Part shown: positions 26,701 to 40,900 of the stretch, one piece after another | Layout of the letters: the number at the start of each line of letters is the position of its first letter | Position numbering within the stretch: the stretch's first letter is position 1 | Source: Cheiracanthium punctorium | Lineage: Eukaryota > Arthropoda > Arachnida > Araneae > Cheiracanthiidae | Assembly: GCA_038373885.1 (NCBI GenBank) | Contig: JAWZYV010013130.1 | Span: 124,001 to 188,000, forward strand | Reading direction: 5' to 3' | Length of the DNA stretch: 64,000 nt | Notes under the pieces: model-generated | What the model saw: only the letters and a program-made list of their open reading frames with translations | The model's database searches: none | What the model was told of the DNA's origin: nothing | Program-made: the position numbers and the translations under genes

Positions 26701-29700
26701 GTACTGGGATCAAATTTCATCATGCTGTTATTCATTTTAACGAGAACTACACTCTCATTACAAAAACTGCCCAGAATACAGATGTAGGTTTAAATGACAT
26801 TAAATTATGTAAAGTATCGGTATCAGCCGATACCATAACTTAAAGGTATCGGCTATTTCTGAAAATGAATTTATAGGTAAAGTATCGGTATCGGTCATCG
26901 GCGAAAATGAGGTATCAGTTGATCCCTAATGCTGACAATGAAGTGAGTAGTTCTAGCGAAGAATTTAGGTGATTATAACATAAACCTCAAGTACTCACAC
27001 AAGTAGAATCGAATGATCTAGTAAGAGATTTAGATCTGCCAAAGTATCTAGTATTGTTAGTATCTAGGTTGAAGAAAAATATCATTGGCAACAGGTATAT
27101 CACTTTCATGGTACAAAAAAGAGAAAATTTTTCTTTCATATTTTTCTCAAGAGGATGAACTAGTGTTATGGAATGATGTCCCTGAAGTGGTCAATATTTT
27201 CAATGTGAATTATGATGACAAGGAATGAAGACTGTTTATTGGTTCTTCAAAACGAAGCCAATTCATTTGAATTCATATATCATTTCACTGATATATGCAG
27301 TGAACATGTGTTTTCCTAAGCTGTGTATTCATTCGTGGATTGCTATAAAATAAACAACTTGTTGGACAAGATGAGTAGACTAAAAAATACTTTAGAGGCA
27401 ATAGGAAGTATAAAGATGTCTAAAGTTACCAACCACAGGTAGGCTATGTGTGTGCTTATTGAAACAATAGTTTTAAGTTCTTTTAAAGAACAGGTTTTAT
27501 GTTTTATAAGTTTAAATAAAGTATGTATATCATAATTGTGTTGTCATCAGCATTATTTTGAATGTTTCTTCAATATTGTCCTATGTCTGACAAGGTACAC
27601 ATTTGTCTTGTCAACTTGTGATTATTATTTAAACTATTTTGCCATGACGAAATTACATCTTTAATAAACAACTTTGATTCTTACAAATACTCATCTTTGA
27701 CCTCAAGCGTTTAAATGTTACTGACTATTACTTTTTGGGGCTTTATTTTAGCTTGTTCCAGCAAACTAGTTTTTTTTTCCCACTGAGTATCATATTCAAG
27801 TTTTTAGACTGTTCTAGACTCAGTTATAGATGTGCCAAGTTTCCAAACTTAAAAAACTTGAGATCTCCTGCTTTTTAAAGTTGAAAAGCCTCAGATTTCT
27901 TGCATATCGTTGCAGCATAAAATGCACACATATTCAATACTTTTCTTGATTGTCATAAGTGTCCATATAAGCTTAGTATCATATTGCTTGGATTGTATAA
28001 TGTTAATTCAATTTCAAAAAATTTGCCATAGAAATATCAGAAAATATAAAACAAAAATTAAAATACATATGAAATAAAATATTCATATATAAAGATATCT
28101 TACAACACTAAAACTTGAAACATTTAATTATTTAAAAAACTATTTTAAATAATTTTATGCAGCTTTTAAATTTCTAGCATATTTCTACACAAATAATGAG
28201 CATTCATTCATGTAATATTTTTTTTAGAATAACTCCAGATACATTATTTCAAATCAAACGTTCTTAGGCTAGATCAACATGAAAGGAACAAGAGCTGATC
28301 TAGCAAACTTGATAAATAAATTGGGGAAAAGTTTCAATATCTGAATAAACTCTTGAAAGTCTGAGAAAATTAAGAAAAATCCTGAGACCTAAACTAGGAT
28401 AAAAAAAAAAAAAAAAAAAAGCCTGAGACTCAAGCCAAAATTCTGAGACTTGGAACATCTGTAGTTACATAGAGTAACTCATATTTTAAAGTCCCAATGT
28501 CCATTAACAGTCTGAAGCAAAAATCAGATAGGGAATATTTGTCAGCCCTGACATCCACAGACTAACAAAGGTTCCAGTTTCAAATGAAAATGAATGCTAA
28601 GAAAAAGGCAGCTTGGCTGTCATTTAAGGAAGTAGTAGGTTCCTCAGCAACAATCAAGACCCAAATTTCAAGGCAATATTCGAAGATATGCTACAATATT
28701 TGAAAGAATTGGCCTGTTCAGTGAGCCACAAGTTTCATTTTGATCATTGCCAGACTACTTTCTTGAGAATATAAAAACATTTAAAGAAGAACAAGGCAAG
28801 TATTTCCACCAAAATATGAAACAGATAGTAAGGAGATACCAGGTATGCAGAAAAAATAGTATGACAGGGGACTACTGCTGGAGATTGCTCCAAGAAACTG
28901 AGGTAGCCATACATAAAACGAAAAGCCTAGAAAAATGCTACAGTGCAGCTGAGTGAGGTAAAGCTTAACTAGCACTTTGCTATTAATTTGTTGATTTCTC
29001 TGTCATGCATTTGTTTAAAAGCACACTTTTTAACTTATATGCTTATTTATTTACTAAATTTGAAATATGTAGGTTTTAATAAATCCTTTAAAATCAGTTT
29101 TAATAAAGCCTTATTGATTCATATGTAGTGTTTTTTCATGTCCTTGGGCTTTGTGAAAACTCCTTACATTATGGAGGTACACAGATGTCATATTTGGATT
29201 CAGCACACCAAAAATATCATAAAGTTCAGCCTCTGAGCTGGAGTTCTTCGGAGGAGTACCTCACGCGCAAGGGCGGATTAAAGGGGGAGGGGTGGAAGTG
29301 CGGGTGGAGGGGCGACCCCACCCCTCCAAGGAAAAAGCGTAGAATTATACTATTGTTATTATATCTATGGAAAAAAGAAATTAATGTAAAAGATCTTATT
29401 TTACTTCCATAAAATGGATGTATATGTCAATCTTCTAACTAACCCCCCCCCCCCCCGACAAACTTTCAATAATCCGCCACTGCTCACGGGCCAGCCGCAA
29501 GTAGAAAAGCACGTGCTCACTTGTTCCGACTGAGGATACTACAATACACACTCACTCCTAATGACTTCCGAGAATTCAGATGCAATGCAATTCTGTTGAG
29601 AAATATTTGGCAAGAAACAATCTACTCTTTCTGATAACCCTTATATAAAGCCGAACAAAGACAGTCCGGTAGCTGGAATGGTACTCATAGAAAACAGAAG

Positions 29701-31935
29701 AGGAGGAGGAGGGGGGGGTGGCACCGGCGAAAGGAGCAGACACACCTCACGTAGCCCCGCCTACGGAGGAAGGGTAACGTGTTTCTTCTCGCTCTTTCTT
29801 CAGCAAGTGAAAAGCTTCCCGCGACAGGTTTTTAAGAGTAGCCTGCCACATTTGGCAACTTATTTCGCTTTTGGCGATTTTTACAAAATTTCGTACAAAA
29901 ATTTTTTAAGTGCATGACTGTAAAGTTAAAATTAATGACTGTAAGGGCCCTATTTTGATGACTGATCAAAATTAATGTGCTTTTAATGACCGTGTGAACC
30001 ATGTTGATGTTGGATTGCATTCAGGTAAGCAGAGATGCCAACCTCAATGAGACTTTTCAGTAGTAATTGTGAATATTTTCACAGTAGTTTTTCATGTTTG
30101 CCCATGGTGAGCTGCACAGGCACAATTTTAGTTTTTTTTTTAATAACTTAGGAAAAAAGTTCAATAATACTCTATTAAAAAATTGATCTTAATTAAAAAT
30201 AAATAAAAGCTTAATCTTAATTATACCATATATTAACATTTTGAGAAAACAAATTGCAACTCATAACGGGGTAGATAATTCTTCAATTTTTATATAAGCA
30301 TACTTAAATAATTATATAAATGAAATAAAACAACTAACTACACAACACTATACAGTGATGAAAATTCCCCCACAAACAAATTTTTCCCGAAAGCACAATA
30401 ACAATCTATCAAGAACATAAAAATATACTTGGAAAGTTTACTTCGTTGTTCTGTTAGAATACAATCTACCACCTAGCCTTCCCAGTTTAGCGTGTCTTGA
30501 AAACGAAAACAGAAGTGAGAAAAGCATAAAGCATGAGAAAGATGGTGGTGGGGGAAGAGGCTCCAAAAGAGAGAAGGCTAGACTTAACACTTTCTCTTCA
30601 GCTGGCGCTGATTACAAATTCAGTGCCAATTGCATGCGATAATGGTTCGTTTTGAGCTTTGAATGTTCTGCAATAACTGTTTTTAAAAGATCATTAAAAG
30701 AACAGTTTAAAAAGGCTACAGAATAAATCAGTTTATTTTTAAATTTCCATAAAAATATATGCTTTTTCTACAGTCCGTAGTATATCAAATCTTAAAAAAA
30801 AAAAAAAAAAAAATTCCATTGAAACTACGGAGAATCCGTAGTAGTTGGCATCTCTGGGTTAGCAGCAACACCATAGACAAAAGAATGATTGCCTATCAAT
30901 AGCAGAACAATGCTCAACAGAAGTCAATTTAGTTACCAATACACAATAGAGGGAGAAATGGCAATTGAAATTATTCCCTGATCATTTGGGTTTCATAGGA
31001 GGTTTGTTTTTCCCCTTGCTTGCTTCTATAAGAAATGTTAAATAAGTGAAAAGTTACTTTAAGGTTATAAAACTCAGACCTTTCAAAAATTCAGTGGAAG
31101 TTTTCAAAGGATTTTTTTGGGCTCCGAGTTTGTAAAATGAAATTGAAGGAGTTAGCGTAATTTATGGAAGAAACGGCATACCCACAAAAATGAGCTTAGT
31201 TAACTAGAAAATCATCAGAAATACCGCAGCTGCAATCGTTAGTGGGAGAGGAGTGGGGGTGATCGCGGTCAGAAGTCAATGCCAGATTAAAATTCAATAC
31301 TTTCTAAAATAATTTCTTGATTAACAAAAACTAAATAAGTAAAATAAAAAATATGTTGCATTACTTAGACCTAATTTATTAAAAAAGCTATAAAGTTGAT
31401 CGGATATATCCGGAAGAAGGCAAATAAACTGTAAAAGATCTCCTCCCCCCACCCCCATAGAATGTTTTAAAGTATTTACCATAATTTTATAAAGCTTACG
31501 ATTTCAATTTTCAAATAATCGGTGTCCTATTTCCTATAAAAGATATGAATGTTTATATGCTTAGCAAAGGTGAATTTATAGAAATAAAAGAAATAACTTC
31601 TTAAAAGCTTCTTGCATTCGCAAAAAGTTCAGAGAGACTACCACTCGCCATTAAAACGAAAAGAGCAATCAATGTGTGAGGAGAAGAGGTTACAGTTAAA
31701 AGTAAACATTTCCCCCCAAATTGCCAGCTGTTGATTACATAATGAGCTTGCTTCAGCAAATTGTTTGTTTTACACTGAATGTTGTGTAATAACTCTATGT
31801 TTCTATTTATTTATTACTTTTGATATTTATAACATTGGGATTTATTTTAAAAGCATTCAGCATTTCTTGAGCATGCCAATTAGTTGGCAGTGTTTATTCG
31901 GTAGAGTGCTCCTGCACAGGGTGCAAAGCAACACG

Positions 31936-31969
<34 letters not shown>

Positions 31970-34900
31970 TTTAGATTAACCCTTCCCCTCCCCCCCAAAA
32001 AAGGTAAGTTAAACTCGCACTGGGCGCAACATACACTCGTCTTGGCTGAAATTCAGTATTTTAAGAACAATAGAGTTTCGTGTGAAAACGGGTGCATTTA
32101 ATAGAGAGCAGTGCACTTTTGCGGTATTTTATGGAACTCGAACCCTTCAAAATACATATTCAAACCTTCATTAAAATTTAATTATAGTTCTAAAATGTAG
32201 ATATAAATAAAAGATTTACTTCTACATGGACCCTTCTCATGACTATCTGACGTCTCACTTTCTCCAAAACTGGATCAAATAACTTTTCTACGGGGGTAGA
32301 TTCGCATTCTGAATTGCTACGCTGTGCTCTGTGCACGCTGAAAAGTATGTGATCGATGGTGGCGCCATCTTTTGAGACAAGTATCACTAAACAAATTTTA
32401 CAATTTTTGGTTGAAGATCAGCTAAAAACCCTTAAAAATATTGTAAACGTCGCACCCGGTAAAAATGCTGCACTTACTACTTTTTAACTTTTACACTCAT
32501 AAACGCTGCAGCGTTTCTTCCATAAATTACGGTAGATAGAAATTCAATAAAATCTTTTCAAAATCCAAGAAATTTTTAAATTAATTTTATAACAGAAATC
32601 CACTGATATAAATGATATTTCAGATTTTCTGCTTTTAAATCTAGTACATTTTTGATATTTTTTTTTAAGTTGCGGTGCCATAGTTTTATTAGAATACCAT
32701 AACTTTTTTTTTTTTTTTACATTATGCAAATCACTTTCTCTTTACATGTAGCACAGCCTGCCATTGTACAGATGTATTATAGATATCAAGGCACAACACT
32801 GAAAAACTGTGAGCTGATAACCATTAGTTAATACCCCTTTAAAACAATCAATCAACCAACCCTTCAGTATAGATACAAGCTGCAATGTAAACTAGGTTTT
32901 TTTTTTTTTCTTCAGAATTTAAGAATAAAGAAAATCGAAAAAGTTTAAATTGAAAACAAAATCATTATTTTTAAATTATTTTTTTAACTGCAGGCAAAAT
33001 GTTTAATCAGTAAGATTATCAAATTTATAAAACAACTTACAAATAACTTTAGATCCTTGTTTTAAAATGAAAATTCTGGTGGCATTAACTATTTTTTCTT
33101 TAAATCAAGTATAAGTATAATGTATGAATAACAGTGCTCATTTAGAAAAGCACTTTTCAGACTTTCGGATGATACCAATGAACCAAGATCCAAATATCAC
33201 TCCAGAGAATACAAGCAATTAGCTAAATAAATGTGAACAATACAATTTAATACAGTCGGACCCGCATTTAACGAGGAGCTCAGGACATGGAAAAATGCTC
33301 GTTAAATCTGGTCGCTCGCTAAATCCGAATTCAAGTTTATAAGTGCAAAAAATTTACACACATAAAGAAAGAAAAACAACTTACATGAATTGATGCATGA
33401 TATCTTTATTGAGAAGTGAAAAAATACTTATCCAAAGTTGATTGTTTGAGTTTACATAATCGTTTCTCATTTAATTTTCGACGTAAAACACTTAATGTAT
33501 TAAATGTTGCATCCTCTGTATTTTCCATTCTTTCAAAATACCGATCAAGATTCCGTAGTGACTCTGCAGCACAGGCATGTGTCGGTGTTTTAAACACAGT
33601 TTCTTCTTCTGAGTCGCTATCACTTTCTTTTACCAATTCCTTGTCTTTCATCACTTCTGCGACGATCTCCTCAGTGCATAGTACGTCCGACGTTACAACA
33701 TTGTCATCAATATTACTGTATTCATCGATATTTAATACATCGTTAAACTGCTCAATGTTCTTTTGTTGCAACCAGACTGAGAGTGGCAAGTCATCTTCAT
33801 TTTCAGAGTCACCATCACTTCTGTCAATCCATCCAGCTTTCCTGTAGCAGGTTTGGATACATGATTGCTTTACAGTTCCCCAAGCATCTGCCATCAGGTG
33901 TATAGCGTCAAGAACAGAAATTTTAAGATCCTGATCTTTTTCCATTCTTTCCAACATCATGAATATAAATTGTTTTCTATAATGGCATTTAAAGCTGCGG
34001 ATAACACCTTGGTTGAGAGGCTGTAACACTGAGGTTGAGTTAGGCGGTAAAAACACAAGTTTTACGTTTGTTAAATTGCTGACATGCGTGTGAGAAGAAC
34101 AATTGTCGACGATGAGTGCAATCTTTCTTTTCTGTTTTAGAATTTCCTTATCCCACTCGTGCAAATAAAGATGAAAATAATTCTGAAGTCATCCACACTT
34201 TTTTATTCGATGTGTAAGTCACTGGTAGGCATTTTACACCTTTAAAGCATCTTGGATTTGCAGATTTACCGATGATAAAAAGTTTTTTCTTGTCTTTGCC
34301 TGACATATTGCAACACATTAACACAGTTAAGCGATTTTTAAGCAATTTACCGCCCACACATTTCTCACCTTTAAATTTCATTGTTTGAGAAGGGGTTACA
34401 TTGTAAAAGACGCTGGCCTTGTCGGCATTATAGATGTTATCCACAGCATAATTTTCATGTAAATCTTTCCATGTGGTATTCAGCCAGTCTGTCACATCCT
34501 TGTCGTTCACACCTGAGGCCTCACCGACAATTTTTCCTGCACAAATATTGTGACGTTGCTTGAAATGATGTAGCCACCCATTAGAACACGAAAAATCTGT
34601 GTAACCTAGCTCAGCTGCAAATTTTTCAGCTTGAATTTTAATGATGGGACCAGTTATCGGCAAACGAGAATTCCGTTGCTGAATAAACCATTTTAATAGA
34701 GCTTCATCCAAATTCTCTTTTTCGCACTTTTTTAGCCTTTTGCAATCTGTTACATTCGCTTCATAGGCTTTCGTTATGGCCTCCTTGTTTTTAAAAGAGT
34801 AGGCACATATGAAGACGAAAGTCCATATTGTTTACAAATTGCAAAATTTTTTTCTCCGTTATCTAAGAGTTTTAAAATTTTAACTTTTTCTTTTACGGAT

Positions 34901-37900
34901 AAGACTTTTCTTTTAGGCATTTTAAACAGCCAAATGAAAAACAAAGCACTCTCATGCAAAAGTACACACTGAAACCGATTTTTTCTTACTCGTGGCAGAC
35001 AATTCGCAGAATTCAGCAATTCTATTGGAAGTGCAAACCAGACCTACTTTGTTGCTTGCGTCGTAATGCTAGGCATGCACAGATAGAGCCAGACAGAGAG
35101 CCCTCTGCATGCATTGGCACCCTGAAACGCGAACAAAAGAAGCCTGCTGGACAAGGAAGATTAACTTATGGGAGTGCCAAAAGGATTACCTACGCTTTGT
35201 AGAGTGAACTGAAGAGTGGGGGGGGGGGGGGGGAAGGACTGGGCCATTAGTCTGGTATTTAAAGCATTCCAAAAGGTCCGGTAAATAAAGGGATTATCTT
35301 ATCAGGTGTGGCTACTACTTTTAACACAGTGGAAATATTTGGGATACTGATTTTTTTTTTTTTTTTTTAATGTTTTTCATTATTTCTGCAATTTTTTCAT
35401 ACTTTCGTAATTGTTTCCCTCGTTAAATGGGTGCCCATAGAAATTTTTTTATGGAAAGGGGTGGGGGGGGGGAGGCTTCAAATTTTTTTTTCTAGAGGGG
35501 GTAAATGTCACACTTATAATATCAGTTTCTATTTTGCTTTGTGATGTAATTTTGTTTACAGCATAAGACAATATGCAGGGTGATCAATTTAAAACAGTAC
35601 TTGTTTGTTTTTCTTATTACTTTTAAATTTGATGAATGTGGCAACCAGTCTAACATTGAATTATAGTTGTTTGAACATTTTTTAAGTGTGAGAAACAATT
35701 ATCAACACTGTTGGACTGTTACAACTTTATTTGTGAGGTTTAAAAGAAATGGAGATGCACCATGTTACTTAATCCTGTGATCATTTTATTTTTGAAAAAC
35801 AATTTCATTCAAATTTTTTACTTTATCATTCCTTAGCAGAAATGTTGAAAACGTTTGCCACAATTTGGAATGCAAACATGAAAACGAAAGACAAAGTTTT
35901 TTGACGCATTTGAAACATTGTTTGTGTTACTGATGAGATTTCTTCAGTTATGATTTCTTTTAATTCATCGATCTTGCAGGACTTCTCTGGAAACTTGGTT
36001 CAATGTGTTTATGTTTGCATTCAAAATGGTGAAGAAGAACATTTTCAACATTAGCTGTAAGGAATGAAAATGTAAAAATTTGAATTAAATTGTCTTTCAA
36101 AAATAAGATTATCACAGGAGTAAGTAGCATTGTGCATCTCCATTTCTGTTTTACCTCACAAATAAAGTTGTAACAGTCCAGCAGTGTTGGAAATTGTCTC
36201 CCACACTTAAAAAAAAAAATTCAATAATTATAATTCAGTGTAAGAATAGTTGTCACATCTGTCAGATTTAAAAATAGTAAGAATTTTTTTTTTTTTTTTA
36301 AGTGGATGAAACTGAAACCTGTTTGACAAAAATGAGTATGCTGACTTTTTAAATGTAGACAATCTTAAATAAACATACGTACTTCTTCATCTTCTAAGTA
36401 TGGTTCATACCAATCCCAAAGATCAACAGGTGGTTGAGTATATCTAAGTAGAAAAAACAATGACACTAAATTATACGTTTATTTGGAATAATTTATGACA
36501 TAACATACATTGACCAACAGACCTTTTATGTGCTTTTAGTTATATCAGACAACGGAAAGAAAAATTAATTTTGGATTTACAACTTCTACCCTGATACAAT
36601 GCTCAAACTCTTTAATACTTGCATAACAACTAGAAGACAGAACTAAGGCGTTTGAACATATAACTAAATATAACTGTCTCGCCCACTAAATTAATAAAAT
36701 TAGATCAAGCTGTTAATTATCTTTTTTCACTAGAATATTTTACAACCAAATCATACCTAAAGGTCATTCAATGAAAAAAGATGAAGAATAGACAGTAAAA
36801 TTTCTTTATAATCAGATAAGTGAACAGAAAAGTTTTAAAAGGGGATGTTTTACTTCTTTAACCCGTAAGCAGGCGTGCTGGGGTAAATCTCACCCCAGCG
36901 ACATTTTTTCTTCGTAAAATGGGAGAAATTTTTTTAGAACAAGTTTGCCCCGTCTTCTACCTTTCAAGGTCAGGGTCTAGTTGGATTTGGTGAAATAATG
37001 TCGTTTCTTTGTTATCCGGAAGGGAAGAAAATTCCACTTTGGGATATAATACTCCGGAGCGACTAACAACGTTTCCTTACGTTGTTAATGTAAACTAAAT
37101 ATAAACTAAGTGTAAATTAAATAAAAATGGACGTTACACTATTGGTATGAATTGACAAAAGGCTATTAGTTGAAATTAATATCATGTTAATAAAGTAATT
37201 AGTGTTTTTAGGTATAAAGCATCACATATGAAATGTTCTTCTCAGAAAGCGTGGTATTTGAAGAAACAGCTAGAAAATCTCTAAATAAATAGAAAAGCAC
37301 GATTTTCTACCATGAAACGTAATAGAACTGATGAATTTTACGTTATAAGTACACAAATTTGTTTTTCAAACTTTTTTAGTCAAAAATATAAAGAAGACAA
37401 AATGGGGTAAGATTTACCCCATGCGAGTACTTAAGTTACAAAAGTAGGCACACCTGCTTACGGGTTAAGAAATAGCAATGCAATTTACTAGACATTTGTT
37501 AATATTCCCCAAATCTCAAAAAGAAATATCCAAAATAAGAAAAATGAAATGAAGCACAATTAATCTTTTGCATAAATATCAATTTTCACTAAAAAAAAGC
37601 TAAAACTTCAGATAATGGCACAACTCAAAGTTTATTAAATTTACTGCTATATTATCAGCAAGATAAATCAGAGAAAAAAATAAAGATTTTAAAGAGAAAA
37701 TTAAATACATAAGTTCAAAGCATCCCTTAAGTTTTCATAAATATTTGTATTAAAAAAAAAACAAAATATTTTATTCAACAGAAAACAGCCTGCCATTTCT
37801 GCCTTTAACTAAACAGATTTATTTGAATGAACAATGATGAAGGTGTGTGTCACACACAAACTAGTTGTCTCAATAGGTAAACTAATTTCTCACATAAATT

Positions 37901-40900
37901 TTTTTAAATGGTTCAACCATCCTTGTGCCAGTGTGGCCTAATGTGTATTCTGACTGAAAATGGTTTGGCAATTCTAGAAAAGAACCTAGTTGGTTATTGG
38001 CAAAAGTAGCTGTAGTTGAATAATCTCTAGCTGATTTTCTCTCTCATCAGCCAAAAATGGAAGTGTGGGTTACGGCCAATTATCTATGCAAGGGATCTAA
38101 GCTGGGAGTGGGATTGCGCTCCATACTTTCTTTCTTTCTTTCTAAAGGATCCTAACCCCAGGCTTGGTATGGTGCCAACAGGGCACGAAATTAGCAGTCG
38201 TTAGTCGTATTTTGCAACTGTCATTTTTGCTTTGACGACTGAGATTTAAGAACCAGTCGTCATTTTTGACGCCTAACATTTTGCCCGAGACAGGCGACTA
38301 AAAAGCAACTATTTTAGCATCGGCCGACTCCAGCGACTTTTTAAACAAAAATACTGCGAAAAACGAATCTTTTATGAATTCTGGGGACTTTTTTTATTGT
38401 CTAGACGACTATTTTTCAAAATGTGCTGAAAAAATATAAATGTAAATTTCCGTGAAAAAAACTTTTGCTTTCGTAAGCACCGTTCCGTGGCAGAAAGAGA
38501 ACGATCCTCTGCAGACAGTCTTCTGTGGTTGAAAAACACGCGGAAGACCACTTTCTTGTCTTCCGCGATGTGTAATCATTTAAATCGCACCTTTTTTAAT
38601 GTAAACAAATAGAGAAACTTAAAGAAATTTAGCGATAATTTTTTAACTCCATGCATATTAATGAAGTTGATCGGAGGAAACTATGAGCTCACGTTTGCCA
38701 TATTGGATTCTTTCTGCAAATGAGTGTTTTAGCAGTATCGCTCGTGGCACGGTGTGGGAAGATGCGATGATAATACTTGATATCAATATTGATGAACGCA
38801 CGAGATCCTTTTAAATAAGGCAGTGTAAAAGTTATTTGGATTAGTAGTTAATATTCATTAATTAAATATAATTATTTACCACGGGAGAGTACAGGTTTAC
38901 GGTCCGGACGCCATCTTGGATTTTATTTGCCGTGACACGTTGCTGTGCCGCAATAACGGCTGGTTAAGTGCAGCAGTTCGTAACTGAAAACAATACATGG
39001 ATTGATTGCAATTAATTAATGCAATTTCGTGAAAAAGCGAAAGAAGATTTATTTATTTGTGTGTGTGCGTGGGGGTGGGGTGACATTAGCAAAACGTCTG
39101 GATTTGGGGAAAATCTAAATTTTGGACTTCCGGCCTAAATTACGATAATTCAAATAAAAATATTATTTGAATAAAAATGTTATTTGATGGTTTAAACTTA
39201 ATAAAATTTATCTTTTAAAATAAAACTCCTTCATGAGATAATTTAAATTTAAAAAAAAAAAACATAAATTGAATTAGTTATTTGAAAATATAAAAAAAAA
39301 CTTTTTATTTAAATATAAAAATTTTAATAATTAAGATAAAGTTCAGTTTGTAATAAAATATGTTTTAAGTAATTTAATTAAAAATAATTTTTAGTAAGAT
39401 AAAATAGCTATGTAAAATAATAAATTCTTCTTGGTGATATTGAAAGCTTTCATAGACCCTCTCCCAACTTCAGTTCAACTTCAACCCACTGAGAATACAA
39501 ATACATATTTCCACAATTTTAACATGTACTACCTGCTGTGGTGGTTGATCAGGTGACATTTTGAAGCTAGTACACGTATACTGCATAAGTTTATCTACCA
39601 TATGCATTGTAGTTATATAGCAACAATTTATAAAATACTTCTAAACTAAAAATAAAGACCATGTTCTTGTAAAATGTATAATATTTTATTCTGGATGCAT
39701 AGGTGGAAAGCCAAAAAAATTGATTTTTTATTTACTTACTATTTATTACTATCTTAATTTTAATAGTCCTGATCTTTATTATTACTGTACATAATCATTA
39801 AGCCTACCTGTTTATAGTTTATGCATATAAACAAAACAAAGGTTTTGGAAACTGCACCTGAACGAGACAGTTTGGCAACCAGGAAAAAAAAATAAGGTGC
39901 CATTGACGCCTAGATTTTTGCTCCCAATTTCTCACCCTGGGTGCCAATGGAGTTCACTGAATCGACTGGCCTGCCCAGAGCCCAGACCTGAACACTATCG
40001 AGAACCTCTGGGATGAGTTGGATCGCCGAATTAAGGGGTGCACTACCCGTCCAAAATTGGTGAAGTAACTTCTTTGTCTACTCCAAGCCGAGTGGAAGAC
40101 AATACCACTAGCTGTAATACAAAGACTGGTAGAAAGTATGCCCCGGAGGGTTCACGCTATAATTGCCTCTCATGGAGGCTCTACAAACTATTGATTTTGA
40201 ATAAAGTTAGTTTTTCTTTTCTATCACAGATATCCAAATACTTATTGGTAGACAGTATATAAAGAAGCAAATGCCATATGTTAATGATTTTGGATAATGC
40301 CTTTAGTCACAAACAAAATATCACTTTACTATGTATTTCAATGACTGGCTTGTTTTATTGTTAACAAAATTGTTCTTTAGAACCATATCAAAATAAATAT
40401 ACAAAAGCAAACATCACTTCACTATGTATTTTACCAGTTGGTTTGTATTAATGTTAACAATTTTTCTTTTTTAGAACATAATGAACTTTTGTAAAGTAAA
40501 AACCTCCTCCTGACTGTACTGGAGCTTTACAACCTTTGGATGCAGGTATAATATAATAACAGGGTGAGTAGTCAAATTTCAATTGAAAAATCAAGCACTT
40601 TTAAGCACTTTATAAGCACACTTTTAAGAAAAATCAAGCACGTCATCATCAAATTTTTTAAGCAACAGATCAGTAGCGAAGCCAGGAATATTTGCAGGGG
40701 GTGGCTGAGAACTTAAAACTTAGAATGCAGTATAGCTTATAAAAATCAATAATATATATAAAGATATATTCTTTCTTTTTGAGGGGGGGGGGGTGCCCCC
40801 CCCCATTTTGGCCTAAAAAAGTTTGCATATAAAAATGAGTAAGAAAAGGAAGAAAATTTTTAAAAATCCTAAACCGAGTTTAAAATCTTTGAAGTTGGAA

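Larger units (their letters stand above)
17048..26928. mobile_element. 9.9-kb hAT-type element loaded with nested insertions
   Basis: The left end is TAGGGATCGACCGATA and the right end, inverted, TAGGGATCAACTGATA (14 of 16 match). Flanks ATACTGAC (17040-17047) and ATGCTGAC (26929-26936) are an 8-bp TSD with one change, as expected for hAT. Both ends carry repeated GTATCGG motifs. Most of the length comes from later insertions: a Tigger, three hAT MITEs, a second Tigger relic, SINEs, another hAT and a pogo MITE. No transposase clearly belonging to the outer element was found. Confidence 0.8.

Noticed and set aside
29678..29917. 79-codon frame with Gly run
   Set aside because: Starts in a GGA/G-run low-complexity patch and has no domain.
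33416..33847. 143-codon open frame on the plus strand
   Set aside because: It is the antisense of the Tigger transposase tail and has no domain of its own.
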